Shown: positions 16,750 through 25,020, counted from the stretch's first letter. The stretch: 43,763 nt of DNA from Candidatus Mediterraneibacter merdigallinarum (GCA_019117305.1 DWZZ01000189.1:1-43763); one strand, 5' to 3'. Program-made: numbers and translations. Notes: generated by a model not told the origin, from the sequence alone.

Positions 16750-17021
16750 TAAAAGCGGTTATACCAAAAGTCAGATTATCCCGAATTATATGAACTATTG
16801 TAGCCCTTTCCTCGTTCTCCCCTCTAATACTACAATTTTCAAGGAAACAAATGGCTATGGATAAGGAAATGAGATAGGTTTTTCCTTCTAAGTATGCGAA
16901 CAGTTTTTGGATCATACGAAATGACGCAACTCTTTTTTGATTGGCGAATGTGGCAATCACATTTTGCTCTAACAGTGAAAAATTCAAACAAGAAGTTCAA
17001 GAAAAATTACGGTTTATGCAC

Positions 17022-17050
17022 TTGTAAAACTACGGATATTCGCATATAAT
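17022..17050 (+). promoter_or_regulatory. Promoter TTGTAA-17-TATAAT
   Basis: TTGTAA (17022-17027), a 17-bp spacer and a perfect TATAAT (17045-17050) precede the HTH gene and probably drive the kinase-regulator operon. Confidence 0.75.
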
Positions 17051-17090
17051 ATAGCTTGTATTGTTGTATCAACCAAAAGGGAGGCGGCGT

Positions 17091-17282
17091 ATGAAAGGAT
17101 ATCTTTCCATCCGGGAAATTTCCTATAAATGGGGCGTATCGGAGCGCCGTGTTAATCAATATTGCACACAGGGACGCATTCCAGGTGCAGAGCGTTTTGG
17201 ACGCTCTTGGGCAATCCCGGAAAATGCCGTAAAACCGGCGGATCCCCGGAAAGCAAACCGCACAAAAGAGAAAGACGTATGA
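17091..17282 (+). CDS. Small HTH DNA-binding protein
   Basis: The 63-residue protein starts with YLSIREISYKWGVSERRVNQYC, a MerR/excisionase-like helix-turn-helix, followed by a wing (GRIPGAERFGRSWAIP) and a basic tail. ATG 17091 follows GGGAGGCGGCGT closely; the frame extends 30 nt further up without a better start. Such proteins are common in clostridial conjugative elements as small regulators or excisionases. Here it is the first gene of the operon that continues with the histidine kinase 64 nt later. It may control that operon or be left over from the element. Confidence 0.75.
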   Translation: MKGYLSIREISYKWGVSERRVNQYCTQGRIPGAERFGRSWAIPENAVKPADPRKANRTKEKDV

Positions 17283-17346
17283 TGTGCCGTTTGCAGCAGG
17301 AACCGAATACAGGTAAATTCCAACCAAATACAGAGGAGGTTTCGCC

Positions 17347-18633
17347 TTGAAGTCGTTTTTTAAGAAATTACATATCCGGTTTTTCGACTGGCCTCTGGAT
17401 TTTCGTGTTCGACTGTTTCACATACTGGCCTTTGGCGGCATCGCCATCAGTTTTTTTACAGTGATTATCAGTCTAATCATGGGCATGTGGGAAACCGCAG
17501 GACTGGCTGCCGTTCTGATTGCCTTTTCCCTGGGGCTAATCCTGTTCACCCAGAGGACAGGCAAGTACCAGGCAGCTTACTTCCTCACCGTCACGGTCAT
17601 TTTTATGGTGGTTTTGCCAATGATGTTCTTCACTTCGGGCGGTCACCGCAGCGGCATGCCATCGATTTTCCTTCTGGCTGTACTCTTTACAGTGCTGATG
17701 ATAAAGGGAAAGGCGGCGCTCCTGATTTCCCTGCTGGAAATCGCGGAATATTCCGCCGTGTGCGTTTTTGCCTATTATCATCCGGAATTTGTAACCCATT
17801 ATGAAACAGAAGGCCAAATATTGGTAGACATTATTTTTGCTTTCACCTGTGTCAGCCTGATTTGCGGCGTGGTGCTCTTCTTTCATTTAAGGGAGTATGA
17901 CCGCCAGCGTGAGCTGCTGTATGAGCAGAACGAAAAACTGCGGCGTTACGATGCCTCCCGTTCTGTCTTTCTGACTACCGTATCCCACGAGGTGAAAAAT
18001 CCTCTGAATGCCATCAATCTCTACGCCCGCGACACTTTGGAACTGATGGGCGAGGAAGATCCGGACGCTTTGATGATCCAGAGTAACCAGCAGGTCATCG
18101 AAAAAATGGTGGTGCGCATCGACCGCATTCTGACCGACCTAAAAGATACCGTGGCCATAGAGCAGGGGCGTCTGGCGTTGAACCTTGCGCCCATGCGGCT
18201 TAGTAAACTGTTGAAGGAAGTCTCGGGCACCTACTTCGGCAAAGATGCTTCCGGCGGCAACGAGCTTGTATTGGATATAGACGAAAGCCTACTTCCGATC
18301 AGCGCAGATTACGCAAGGATCGTACAAGTGGTTACAAACCTGTTGTCCAATGCCATACAACATACAAAAGCCGGCAGAATCAGGATTTCCCTCTATAAGC
18401 AGGACGGTGAGCAGATCGTCGTTATTGCCGATAATGGCGAAGGAATGAAGGAGGAGCTGCAGGAGCAGGTATTTAAAGGGTACATATCCTCGGACAAAGA
18501 ATACTGGCGCCACGGCATCGGCCTGTATGTATCCCACCAGATTGTAGAAGCCCATGGTGGCAGGATCTGGATTGAAAGTAAACTGGGGGAAGGCACTACG
18601 GTAACCTTTACCCTGCCTGATGAGGAGAAATAA
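17347..18633 (+). CDS. Membrane sensor histidine kinase
   Basis: The 428-residue kinase has about six N-terminal membrane helices (residues ~20-185) with very short outside loops and no extracellular sensor domain. That points to sensing in or at the membrane. A short helix (REYDRQRELLYEQNEKLRRYD) leads to the HisKA box SHEVKNPL (phospho-acceptor H214). The HATPase domain has N335 in NLLSNAIQHT, G1 DNGEG and G2 GIGLYVSHQIVEAHGG. Initiation is at TTG 17347, behind GAGGAGG 8 nt upstream; no nearby ATG fits. The response regulator begins 3 nt after its stop, so the two form a cognate pair. The intramembrane design resembles kinases that respond to cell-envelope attack, but the signal here is unknown. 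Confidence 0.92.
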   Translation: MKSFFKKLHIRFFDWPLDFRVRLFHILAFGGIAISFFTVIISLIMGMWETAGLAAVLIAFSLGLILFTQRTGKYQAAYFLTVTVIFMVVLPMMFFTSGGHRSGMPSIFLLAVLFTVLMIKGKAALLISLLEIAEYSAVCVFAYYHPEFVTHYETEGQILVDIIFAFTCVSLICGVVLFFHLREYDRQRELLYEQNEKLRRYDASRSVFLTTVSHEVKNPLNAINLYARDTLELMGEEDPDALMIQSNQQVIEKMVVRIDRILTDLKDTVAIEQGRLALNLAPMRLSKLLKEVSGTYFGKDASGGNELVLDIDESLLPISADYARIVQVVTNLLSNAIQHTKAGRIRISLYKQDGEQIVVIADNGEGMKEELQEQVFKGYISSDKEYWRHGIGLYVSHQIVEAHGGRIWIESKLGEGTTVTFTLPDEEK

Positions 18634-18636
18634 GCT

Positions 18637-19341
18637 ATGAAAGAGGAAAAACCGATTATTCTTGTGGTGGAGGACGAAACGGATGTGCTGCGAATCAACG
18701 CCAGGATGCTGATACGCCGGGGATATACCGTGTACACAGCGGAAAACTGCCGTCAGGCATACGAGCGGATGGAGGCTCCAACACCCGATCTTCTGATTCT
18801 GGATATCATGCTGCCCGATGGAAGCGGCTATGATATCTGCGAAAGGTTTCGCAGCACGAGCGACCACCCGGTGATCTTCCTAACCGGCAAAGGCGAGACC
18901 TGCGATAAGGTCGAAGGTCTTGGGCACGGAGGCGATTATTATCTAACCAAGCCCTATGATCCGGACGAACTGCTGGCCGTGGCTGATATGCTCATCAAGC
19001 GCCACCTGCAGACAAAGAAAAAGCGCGAACAACTGACGAGAATCGTGAAAGGTTCCCTTGTTCTGGATATCCCAAAATTTAAAGCAACGGTGAACGGTAC
19101 AGATGCTGAACTTACCGCAAAGGAATTTGCGCTGCTTCTGCTTCTGGTGCAAAGCGAGGATAAGGAGGTGCCTCCCCATGAGCTGTATGAAAAAGTATGG
19201 GGTACGCCCTCTGGAGAGGATATCCGCACCATACGGTTTCATATCAAGAATCTACGCAGGAAAATCCACGCGGATGATGCGAATGATTATGATATCGTTT
19301 CCGTATACGGGAAGGGGTATATGTTCACCACGGTGTGCTGA
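18637..19341 (+). CDS. OmpR-family response regulator
   Basis: The 234-residue protein has a receiver domain (~1-120) with the acidic pair in VVEDETD, phospho-acceptor D56 in LILDIML, the switch Thr in FLTGK and the conserved Lys in LTKPYDP. A C-terminal winged HTH (~140-232; LTAKEFALLLLLV, HIKNLRRKI, VYGKGYMF) is of the OmpR/PhoB type. It is coupled to the kinase. An identical 23-bp box starts 19 bp after its stop and again before the receiver-only gene at 20693, each just upstream of a poor -35 region, as expected for targets of an OmpR-type activator. I infer that these boxes are its binding sites. Confidence 0.93.
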   Translation: MKEEKPIILVVEDETDVLRINARMLIRRGYTVYTAENCRQAYERMEAPTPDLLILDIMLPDGSGYDICERFRSTSDHPVIFLTGKGETCDKVEGLGHGGDYYLTKPYDPDELLAVADMLIKRHLQTKKKREQLTRIVKGSLVLDIPKFKATVNGTDAELTAKEFALLLLLVQSEDKEVPPHELYEKVWGTPSGEDIRTIRFHIKNLRRKIHADDANDYDIVSVYGKGYMFTTVC

Positions 19342-19359
19342 AACGAAATCATCCGAAAC

Positions 19360-19382
19360 ATGAGTTTTTCCTAACAATTCAA
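19360..19382 (+). promoter_or_regulatory. Regulator box, copy 1
   Basis: This 23-bp sequence, containing TTTTTCCTAACAATTCAA, is identical to the one at 20564-20586. It lies upstream of CTGCTATGTTTAAT, a possible extended -10 (TGCTATGTT) with no good -35, suiting an activator-dependent promoter. A dyad TTTCTGCTA/TAGCAGAAA (19395-19403, 19416-19424) follows. Confidence 0.6.
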
Positions 19383-19430
19383 AAAAAGGAGCTTTTTCTG
19401 CTATGTTTAATATGGTAGCAGAAAGAATGC

Positions 19431-19470
19431 GCAAAGGCTCAGGGCGGCATCTGCTGCCCTGAGCCTTTGC
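19431..19470 (+). promoter_or_regulatory. Large leader hairpin before the first lipoprotein
   Basis: GCAAAGGCTCAGGGCGGCA (19431-19449) pairs with 19452-19470 over 19 nt, with a single G-U pair. The inner pairs must open to form the loop. It has no T-run and ends 5 nt before AAGGAGG, so it may insulate or regulate translation of the gene at 19487 rather than terminate. Confidence 0.6.
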
Positions 19471-19486
19471 ATATTAAGGAGGAAGC

Positions 19487-20527
19487 ATGAAAATGAAACA
19501 TCTCAGAGTCTTTACAATTTTGCTCTGCCTGCCCCTTTCCATAACAATTCTTAGTGCCTGCGGCGATAAGGAACCGAACGCAAATTCCAATCCATCGTCT
19601 GCTTCTGGCGGCAGTACGCAGTCTGAAAATGCACAGAATAGCGATGCCCCAGAAGAGGACGCTCCCAGCATAGAGTTTGCAGACATGGCCTGGAGCATTG
19701 ACGGCATAACCTATTCCTTTTACACTGACGGAACACTGGAGGTGACAGACGGCACCGACAGCGTATTTGGCGGGTATGAGTGGGACGGACAGGCCGGGCT
19801 GATCACGATGGACGGTTTCGCCGTGGAGCTGCTATTGGATGGAGAAGGCGATTTGTACATGGAGGGTGAGGACGGCGAATATTACCTCATGACCTATGCT
19901 GGATTTGCCGGCGGAGGAGACCACGAGAGCGGTGGAATGCCGAATCCAGACGATACTCCGGACTATGATCTGGACTATAATCTGGACTATGATACAGATG
20001 ATGACGGCAGCATAGGCTATGAAGCCTTAGACAATGGAAAAATCCGCTTCTATGACTACGATAATAATGTATCAATTACTTACCCTGAATGGATGTTGTG
20101 CATGGAGGATGCGAACCCCGGCACCGTGACTATAACCGACGGCAACGGCGGATATGTAGTAGGCGAAAATATTACCGACATGTATTGGAATTACAGCGGA
20201 AGTGACGATGAAATGATCGCCGCTTATATGAACGAACTTGTTACGGTATATTTTGAGGAATTGTATGGCGATGGCTGGGAAGTCTTTTATCTAAATAATA
20301 TGAGTTCCGACGAAAGCAATCGGATCGCCACAGCCGAGATGAATTTGTACAATGACGACTATGATATCTATATCCGGACTTTGATCTATCATACTGTGCA
20401 GAATGGAGAAAATACGGGCACCGTCATGGCAAAGACTTTCTTTGCTTCCTTTGATGACTATAATGACGGCGGCTCTCAATTTCAGACTCTTTACGACGAG
20501 GTCAGAAACCTGGTTCCTGTACAATGA
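19487..20527 (+). CDS. Acidic lipoprotein 1 of the two-component cluster
   Basis: The 346-residue product has a lipoprotein signal peptide ending ILSAC. A Ser/Asn-rich tether follows, then a small beta domain (MAWSIDGITYSFYTDGTLEVT, with WDGQAGLITMDG), and a very acidic linker with Asp/Tyr repeats (YDLDYNLDYDTDDDG). The C-terminal domain of about 150 residues (ISITYPEW-like start, here VSITYPEWMLC) may adopt a PsbP/Mog1-like fold; that is my inference from the pattern. GGAGG supports ATG 19487; ATG 19493 is possible. It should sit on the outer face of the membrane. With a regulator box and a leader hairpin directly upstream, it looks like a first target of the two-component pair. Acidic repeats could bind cations or cationic peptides. 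Confidence 0.8.
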   Translation: MKMKHLRVFTILLCLPLSITILSACGDKEPNANSNPSSASGGSTQSENAQNSDAPEEDAPSIEFADMAWSIDGITYSFYTDGTLEVTDGTDSVFGGYEWDGQAGLITMDGFAVELLLDGEGDLYMEGEDGEYYLMTYAGFAGGGDHESGGMPNPDDTPDYDLDYNLDYDTDDDGSIGYEALDNGKIRFYDYDNNVSITYPEWMLCMEDANPGTVTITDGNGGYVVGENITDMYWNYSGSDDEMIAAYMNELVTVYFEELYGDGWEVFYLNNMSSDESNRIATAEMNLYNDDYDIYIRTLIYHTVQNGENTGTVMAKTFFASFDDYNDGGSQFQTLYDEVRNLVPVQ

Positions 20528-20563
20528 GGATGACAGTCCGAAAGCGGGCGAGGAATTCAAAAT

Positions 20564-20586
20564 ATGAGTTTTTCCTAACAATTCAA
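20564..20586 (+). promoter_or_regulatory. Regulator box, copy 2
   Basis: This is an exact copy of the 23-bp box at 19360. The match continues at lower identity through TTTCTGCTATG, a 12-nt gap and GTAGCA(A/G)AA, so about 80 bp of promoter and leader are duplicated. It controls the receiver-only gene. Confidence 0.6.
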
Positions 20587-20638
20587 GAAACGATGTTTTT
20601 TCTGCTATGCTGATTACAGTAGCAAAAGGAACGCACGA

Positions 20639-20676
20639 GGTCCGGAGCAGCGTTCACTGCGCCGGACCGTTGCTTT
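20639..20676 (+). promoter_or_regulatory. Terminator-like leader hairpin
   Basis: GGTCCGG (20639-20645) pairs with CCGGACC (20662-20668). One A-G mismatch follows, then GCAG/CTGC. CGTTGCTTTTT comes after, only 3 nt before the perfect ribosome site AAGGAGGTGA. It could attenuate the receiver gene. Confidence 0.5.
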
Positions 20677-20692
20677 TTAAGGAGGTGACCTT

Positions 20693-21046
20693 TTGTCCAG
20701 GATATTGTATGTCGGCACAGATCGCACGATGACTGAGATGACCGGCAGGCTGCTGAAAAGAAACGGTTTTGATGTCCAATGTGCGGTTGGTCAAGAGAAA
20801 GCTTTTGCCGCGATTTGTACACAACAGTTCGCCGTGGTAATCGCAGATTTAGAAGAAAGCGTGTATGACGGGATTCGATTTTGCCAGAAAGTAGCACAGT
20901 ATTCAACAGCAACGAAATTTCTGCTTATTTCAGGAAACGAGAAGGACGAAGAGGCTGCCCTGCTCGGTGGTGCGGACGACTGGCTCAAGAAGCCATACAG
21001 TATGAGGATATTGTACGCTAGGATCCGGGCATTGCTGCGGCTGTAA
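20693..21046 (+). CDS. Stand-alone atypical receiver domain protein
   Basis: The 117-residue product is a single CheY-like receiver with no output domain. It starts at TTG 20693 behind AAGGAGGTGA. The phospho-acceptor position is kept (D52 in VVIADLEE) and so is the Lys (LKKPY). The N-terminal acidic pair that binds Mg2+ is degenerate: RILYVGTDRTM has Gly8 and Thr9 where DD is usual, leaving only D10. Phosphorylation may therefore be weak or absent. It carries the same upstream box as the first lipoprotein gene. A plausible role is a brake or phosphate sink for the kinase at 17347, or a protein-protein switch. Both are inference. Confidence 0.85.
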   Translation: MSRILYVGTDRTMTEMTGRLLKRNGFDVQCAVGQEKAFAAICTQQFAVVIADLEESVYDGIRFCQKVAQYSTATKFLLISGNEKDEEAALLGGADDWLKKPYSMRILYARIRALLRL

Positions 21047-21065
21047 CAGAGGAGAGATGGAGTAT

Positions 21066-21510
21066 ATGAAGACGGCAAGGAAGTTTATATGTGTGCTGCT
21101 GGCCGCCCTGCTGTCGGCGCTGCTTTTAAGTAGTTGTGGCGCCAGCGGCTATGTGGGTACCTGGCACTGTGAGGCCGGCGATGCGGATTTCCAGATGGAA
21201 CTGGAAAAGGACGGCCAGGTATTTTTCTATCAAACGCTTAACGACTTTGTCTACACCGGGACTTGGGATGAGACAGAAGGTTACGTTACCGGCGTGACAC
21301 TGGAAGAACGTACCGGGATTGACGAGGACAACGCCCTATTCTGCCGGATTTGGTAGGGTGCCGAACCCGAATAGGCTGCCGTCAACAAAAGTGTACGGAA
21401 AGGAGGTTATATAAACGCAGAAGATTTCTGTATAAAAATCCGTAAGAGAGGAGGACTATACGGTATACATCTCCCATTTGGGGGATATGGGTATCTACTA
21501 CTTTGAGTAA
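21066..21510 (+). pseudogene. Broken lipoprotein gene (lipoprotein 2)
   Basis: From ATG 21066 (behind GGAGAG) the frame encodes a lipoprotein signal ending LLSSC and a domain like the start of lipoprotein 3 (YVGTWHCEAGDADFQMELEK against FLGAWDDDESEQSFIFNEDG). It stops at 21356 after ALFCRIW. Downstream, another frame (21451-21510) reads EDYTVYISHLGDMGIYYFE and stops, which looks like the lost C-terminus. Two ribosome-site-like sequences in between (AAAGGAGG near 21400, GAGGAGG near 21448) have no ORF. I infer a frameshifted or partly deleted paralogue; the 96-residue truncated lipoprotein could still be made. Confidence 0.6.
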
Positions 21511-21543
21511 GCAAGTAAGAAACATGATTTTAAGGAGGTATTT

Positions 21544-22560
21544 ATGAAGGCAAAAGTTCTGAAACTGTGTTCCCTGCTCATGGCTCTGTTGGTCATGACA
21601 TCTCTGCTCGCAGCCTGTGGAGGCGGTGGCGACAATCCGTTTTTGGGCGCTTGGGACGACGATGAAAGCGAACAGAGCTTTATCTTTAACGAGGACGGCA
21701 CCGGCACCCAGGCCAGCTACAGCGGCGCCATTGAATTCACCTATACCTGGGACGGCGATACGGCTACTATTACCAGTGAAGAGTTGGGGATCAGCGCCGA
21801 AGTGACTTTGGAAGACGGGGTACTGTACACAGATTATTCCAGCTTTGTCAAGGTAGATGAGGCGGAATACGTTCCCGAGAACCTGGATGAGGACGACAGC
21901 GAAGAGGGATACGAGGACGGTTCGGAGGATACCGGGGACAGTGATACCGAGCTGGACTTCTGGCTCGGCGAGTATGCAAACGACAATGGCACCCTCACCA
22001 TTGACATTTCCAGCGGTATGCTTTATTACGCAATGGGCGTCAGCACCGAGGATGGTTTCTCGACCGCATCCGGCACGCTCACGGAGGACAGCAGTGACCC
22101 ATATGTGCTGGAGGAGTCGGATTTCATTTTCTCATATGATACATCGGACGACTCCATCGAGGTCTCGCTTCAGGAAGGCGTGACTGATATGGATCATTAT
22201 ACTGGCTGGTATTACTATGTCGGCCCGGTGGGGGGATCTGACTCTTCGGAAGGCGATGCAACGCTTGATGTGGAGGCTCCAGACAGTATCGAAGCATGGT
22301 ACGGCGAATATGCGGGTGACGCAGGCACGCTCACGATTACAGAATCCTTGGAGGACATGGTCGATTTCGAGTTGGTGACGAATGACGGCTGGATGTCCGG
22401 TACCTGGATGGTGAGCGATGCGGGTCTCGGCGTAATTGAGAGCGGCGAGCTGTACATTATCTATAATGTGGAGGACGGATCCATCGAGATTACAGGCAAG
22501 ACGGAGGCTGCCAACGAGAATAATGCTTCCTATATCGGTGTGTATTACCCGGTAGAATAA
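21544..22560 (+). CDS. Acidic lipoprotein 3 with tandem repeats
   Basis: The 338-residue product has the signal MKAKVLKLCSLLMALLVMTS and lipobox LLAAC. A first beta domain (FLGAWDDDES, then TYTWDGDTATIT) is followed by an acidic linker and two related modules of about 100 residues. One starts DFWLGEYANDNGTLTIDISS and the other EAWYGEYAGDAGTLTITESL; their ends match too (HYTGWYYYVGP, SYIGVYYPVE). These lipocalin-like or immunity-type beta modules are common in Clostridia lipoproteins without known function. AAGGAGG precedes the ATG. It lies between the broken paralogue and the DUF4234 gene, all in one direction with short gaps. Confidence 0.82.
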   Translation: MKAKVLKLCSLLMALLVMTSLLAACGGGGDNPFLGAWDDDESEQSFIFNEDGTGTQASYSGAIEFTYTWDGDTATITSEELGISAEVTLEDGVLYTDYSSFVKVDEAEYVPENLDEDDSEEGYEDGSEDTGDSDTELDFWLGEYANDNGTLTIDISSGMLYYAMGVSTEDGFSTASGTLTEDSSDPYVLEESDFIFSYDTSDDSIEVSLQEGVTDMDHYTGWYYYVGPVGGSDSSEGDATLDVEAPDSIEAWYGEYAGDAGTLTITESLEDMVDFELVTNDGWMSGTWMVSDAGLGVIESGELYIIYNVEDGSIEITGKTEAANENNASYIGVYYPVE

Positions 22561-22594
22561 ATCACAAGAGACAAATTGAAGGAGGACAACAGAT

Positions 22595-22939
22595 ATGAAA
22601 GAACGTAATCTTGCATTGTGTGTCATTTTTTCCATCATCACTTTCGGCATTTATGGAATTTACTGGTTTATCAAAATCAACAATGACGCGAACGAGCTGG
22701 CAAATCCGCCGAAAAGGACATCGGGCGGGGTAGCTTTCCTGCTCACGCTCATTACATGCGGCATTTACGGCATCTACTGGGCCTACAAAATGGGCAAACA
22801 GTTGGATTCGGCGCTTGAGCAGCGCGGTATGCCGGCAAAGAACGGCGCGGTACTGTACCTGATCCTCAGCGTGGTAGGACTCGGCTTTATCGGCTGGATC
22901 CTGATGCAGAATACCATCAATTCCATGATCTCTGATTAA
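22595..22939 (+). CDS. DUF4234-type membrane protein
   Basis: The 114-residue protein has three membrane segments and two copies of the phrase FGIYGIYWFIKI / CGIYGIYWAYKM, diagnostic for DUF4234. The first follows a short cytoplasmic start (MKERNLALCVIFSIIT). A third hydrophobic stretch is VLYLILSVVGLGFIGWILMQ. The biochemical role of the family is unknown; members often sit beside zinc-ribbon or lipoprotein genes. GAAGGAGG sits at a good distance from the ATG. It starts 34 nt after lipoprotein 3 and a hairpin follows at 23046. Confidence 0.88.
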   Translation: MKERNLALCVIFSIITFGIYGIYWFIKINNDANELANPPKRTSGGVAFLLTLITCGIYGIYWAYKMGKQLDSALEQRGMPAKNGAVLYLILSVVGLGFIGWILMQNTINSMISD

Positions 22940-23045
22940 AACAATACATAAGCTGCCTGTACTTTGTTTTTCAAACTGCCTGATGTGTGGTCATTTCCAT
23001 CTGGCGGTCTAGGAGAATGAGAAAAAGGGATCGGGGCGGCAAGCT

Positions 23046-23090
23046 CAGCCTCTGCGCAAGGGCATCAGCCGTTACGCAGGGGCTGTCTTT
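23046..23090 (+). terminator. Hairpin, probable weak terminator
   Basis: CAGCCTCTGCG (23046-23056) pairs with CGCAGGGGCTG (23075-23085), one G-U pair, followed by TCTTTTC. It lies in the 216-bp gap between the DUF4234 and DUF3137 genes. Nothing else was seen there. Confidence 0.5.
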
Positions 23091-23155
23091 TCAAGCGGCG
23101 ATTTGAATGCAAACAACAATGCACCATTATATGAAAAACAAGGCGGTGAACAAAT

Positions 23156-24106
23156 ATGGACAATAATCTTCAAAACACACAGCTTGACGATCAGAAGATG
23201 GAAAACCTGCGAAAGCGCATAAAACTATCCAAATACATAATGATCGCCGGCGGCGTATGTTTCGGTATCATGGCGATCATATTCCTTGCCAGTGGGAAGA
23301 CTACACTGGGCACAGATAGTCCGGAGGGACTGGCTGCCATTTTGTTGGCGTTAGCCGGTTTTGTGCTGCTCGTTGCGGGATTGGTGGTTAAGCAAAAGGC
23401 CGGCGCGGCGCAGAAGCATATTGCGAACAACTATGCCCGGATTGTTCTTGATCGGCTGATGGATCGGCTGGATACATTTGACCACGGCAAGCATGTCGAC
23501 AAATATTACCTGAACCAGGATTTCGGCTTTCCGGAATACGACTGCACTGGCTTTTGCGGCGATTATGTCAGGGGCGTGCTTCGGGGAGTGCCTATGGAGT
23601 TTTGCGAGTTTGAGTTGCAGGAGGAGCATGTGACGGAAGACAGTGACGGGGACACGGACGTCTCTTACGAGACCGTATTCTACGGCGTTATCGTTGTCTG
23701 TCGCCACAATCTTGCGCTGAGTGATGCGGTTGTAGCAACACAGTTTAAAACTTACGAGAATGCCTACAATGCCGATTCGGAAAACTTTTACAATGCTTTT
23801 TCCGTCAGATGCACAAGTGAGCAGGATGCGGCGCTGGCGCTTACGCCCGATTACAGGCAAAAGCTGCTGGAATTGTCCGCAGAGAGAGGCAAACGGTTTG
23901 CCATCCGCTTTCTTCAGGACGGTACGCTGCTGCTTGTAATAAAGGATATGAATCTTTTCGAGATGGGCAATTCCGAAAACACGGTGCAGCTTGTAGAAAA
24001 GCTGGAAAAGGAAACGGAAGATTTTATCAACATCCTTGATACGCTCGCACTTCCAGCGCAGAAAGTGACCGATCATCCAAACGCAGAAAGGAGTGAATTA
24101 CGATGA
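23156..24106 (+). CDS. DUF3137-like membrane protein
   Basis: The 316-residue protein has a cytoplasmic N-terminus and two membrane helices (~27-48 and ~58-80). A large soluble domain follows: GVLRGVPMEFCEFELQEEHV, then TVFYGVIVVCRHN, and LQDGTLLLVIKDMNLFEM near the end. This order of GxxxGxxxxxxExxLxxE, a GxxF-like strand and a late YI/NLFE element fits DUF3137, a family often found next to LemA. The function is not known. Its stop overlaps the start of lipoprotein 4 (ATGA), so the two are translationally coupled. Confidence 0.72.
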   Translation: MDNNLQNTQLDDQKMENLRKRIKLSKYIMIAGGVCFGIMAIIFLASGKTTLGTDSPEGLAAILLALAGFVLLVAGLVVKQKAGAAQKHIANNYARIVLDRLMDRLDTFDHGKHVDKYYLNQDFGFPEYDCTGFCGDYVRGVLRGVPMEFCEFELQEEHVTEDSDGDTDVSYETVFYGVIVVCRHNLALSDAVVATQFKTYENAYNADSENFYNAFSVRCTSEQDAALALTPDYRQKLLELSAERGKRFAIRFLQDGTLLLVIKDMNLFEMGNSENTVQLVEKLEKETEDFINILDTLALPAQKVTDHPNAERSELR

Positions 24107-25020
24107 AGAAGCTGATAGCTGTTTTTCTGGCTGCAGTCATTACGCTGACTCTGGCCGCCTGTGCAAACGAACAACAGAATAGTGACGTATCAAACAACAC
24201 ACAAAGCGGGAACCCGGATTCCAGCAGTACGCAAAGCCTGGATCCAGTTCCCAGCGCGGATCCAGGCGAAAATGATACAGCCATATTCGCGGCAACCGAA
24301 GGCACATGGCGTTTAGACGGCGAAGAAGGCACAGCAAGTATTTATATGGATGGCGAAGGCGGATTTATCGCCTATTACGCCAGCGGCTCTGTAGAGGCTT
24401 CAGGGTATCTGGAATATGTGGACGAGTACGGAGACGGCAGTGGCCGATATGATCTGTATGACGGCGAGCTTGGCTTAATAAACAGCTTCTACTTCGATTC
24501 AGACACACAGATCCATATGGGAAATAACAATGGCAATATTTATATCAAGGAAGGCTCTGAAACTGATACTACGCCGGAAATCGGTGTTCTTGTACCCAAA
24601 ACAAGATTTACCGGGCTGGCTCAAATCGAGAACAACAATGATTTCCACGGCGGCTATTATTATGCCGATAGAACTGAGGACGGATTTACCACGATTATAA
24701 ACAGCGGCTTTACTAACGATTTTTCCGCTGCTGACGAGACGATAGAGGAATATATTGGCCGTTGCGTTGACCTGATTGGTGAATTTGAGTATCGGGATCT
24801 CGAAATTGAGGAAGCAACACTGGACTCCTGGCCGGCGTACTATCTCACCTGGCTGGAGGGAGAAAATGAGGATACCCGCCAATGGGATGCTTTACTGGTC
24901 ACGACCGATCTTTATACTTATATTTATGCTTTTGATACGAAGGCAGATTATGCAGAGGAAATGCTCGATACCTGGTATGAGGTCCTTGACGGTCTCACAC
25001 TCGATTTTCCCTCTGAGTGA
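24103..25020 (+). CDS. Lipoprotein 4
   Basis: The 305-residue product has the signal MKKLIAVFLAAVITLTLAAC, with Cys20 as lipid anchor. A Ser/Asn/Gln tether leads to a beta domain (EGTWRLDGEEGTASIYMDGE) and a C-terminal domain of about 140 residues (SWPAYYLTWLEGENEDTRQW, LLVTTDLYTYIYAFDTKADY). The latter is laid out like the C-terminus of lipoprotein 1 and like PsbP/Mog1-fold lipoproteins. It is coupled by ATGA overlap to the DUF3137 gene, so the two may act together at the membrane. Ligand and function are unknown. Confidence 0.8.
   Translation: MKKLIAVFLAAVITLTLAACANEQQNSDVSNNTQSGNPDSSSTQSLDPVPSADPGENDTAIFAATEGTWRLDGEEGTASIYMDGEGGFIAYYASGSVEASGYLEYVDEYGDGSGRYDLYDGELGLINSFYFDSDTQIHMGNNNGNIYIKEGSETDTTPEIGVLVPKTRFTGLAQIENNNDFHGGYYYADRTEDGFTTIINSGFTNDFSAADETIEEYIGRCVDLIGEFEYRDLEIEEATLDSWPAYYLTWLEGENEDTRQWDALLVTTDLYTYIYAFDTKADYAEEMLDTWYEVLDGLTLDFPSE

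Noticed and set aside
16414-16752. Plus-strand frame overlapping the relaxase remnant
   Set aside because: It lies in another frame of the relaxase tail and then runs into the inverted repeats; no support for translation.
16688-16987. Minus-strand 99-codon frame in the island gap
   Set aside because: It begins with TTG without a ribosome site and runs through the perfect palindromes, so its text is dictated by the repeats.
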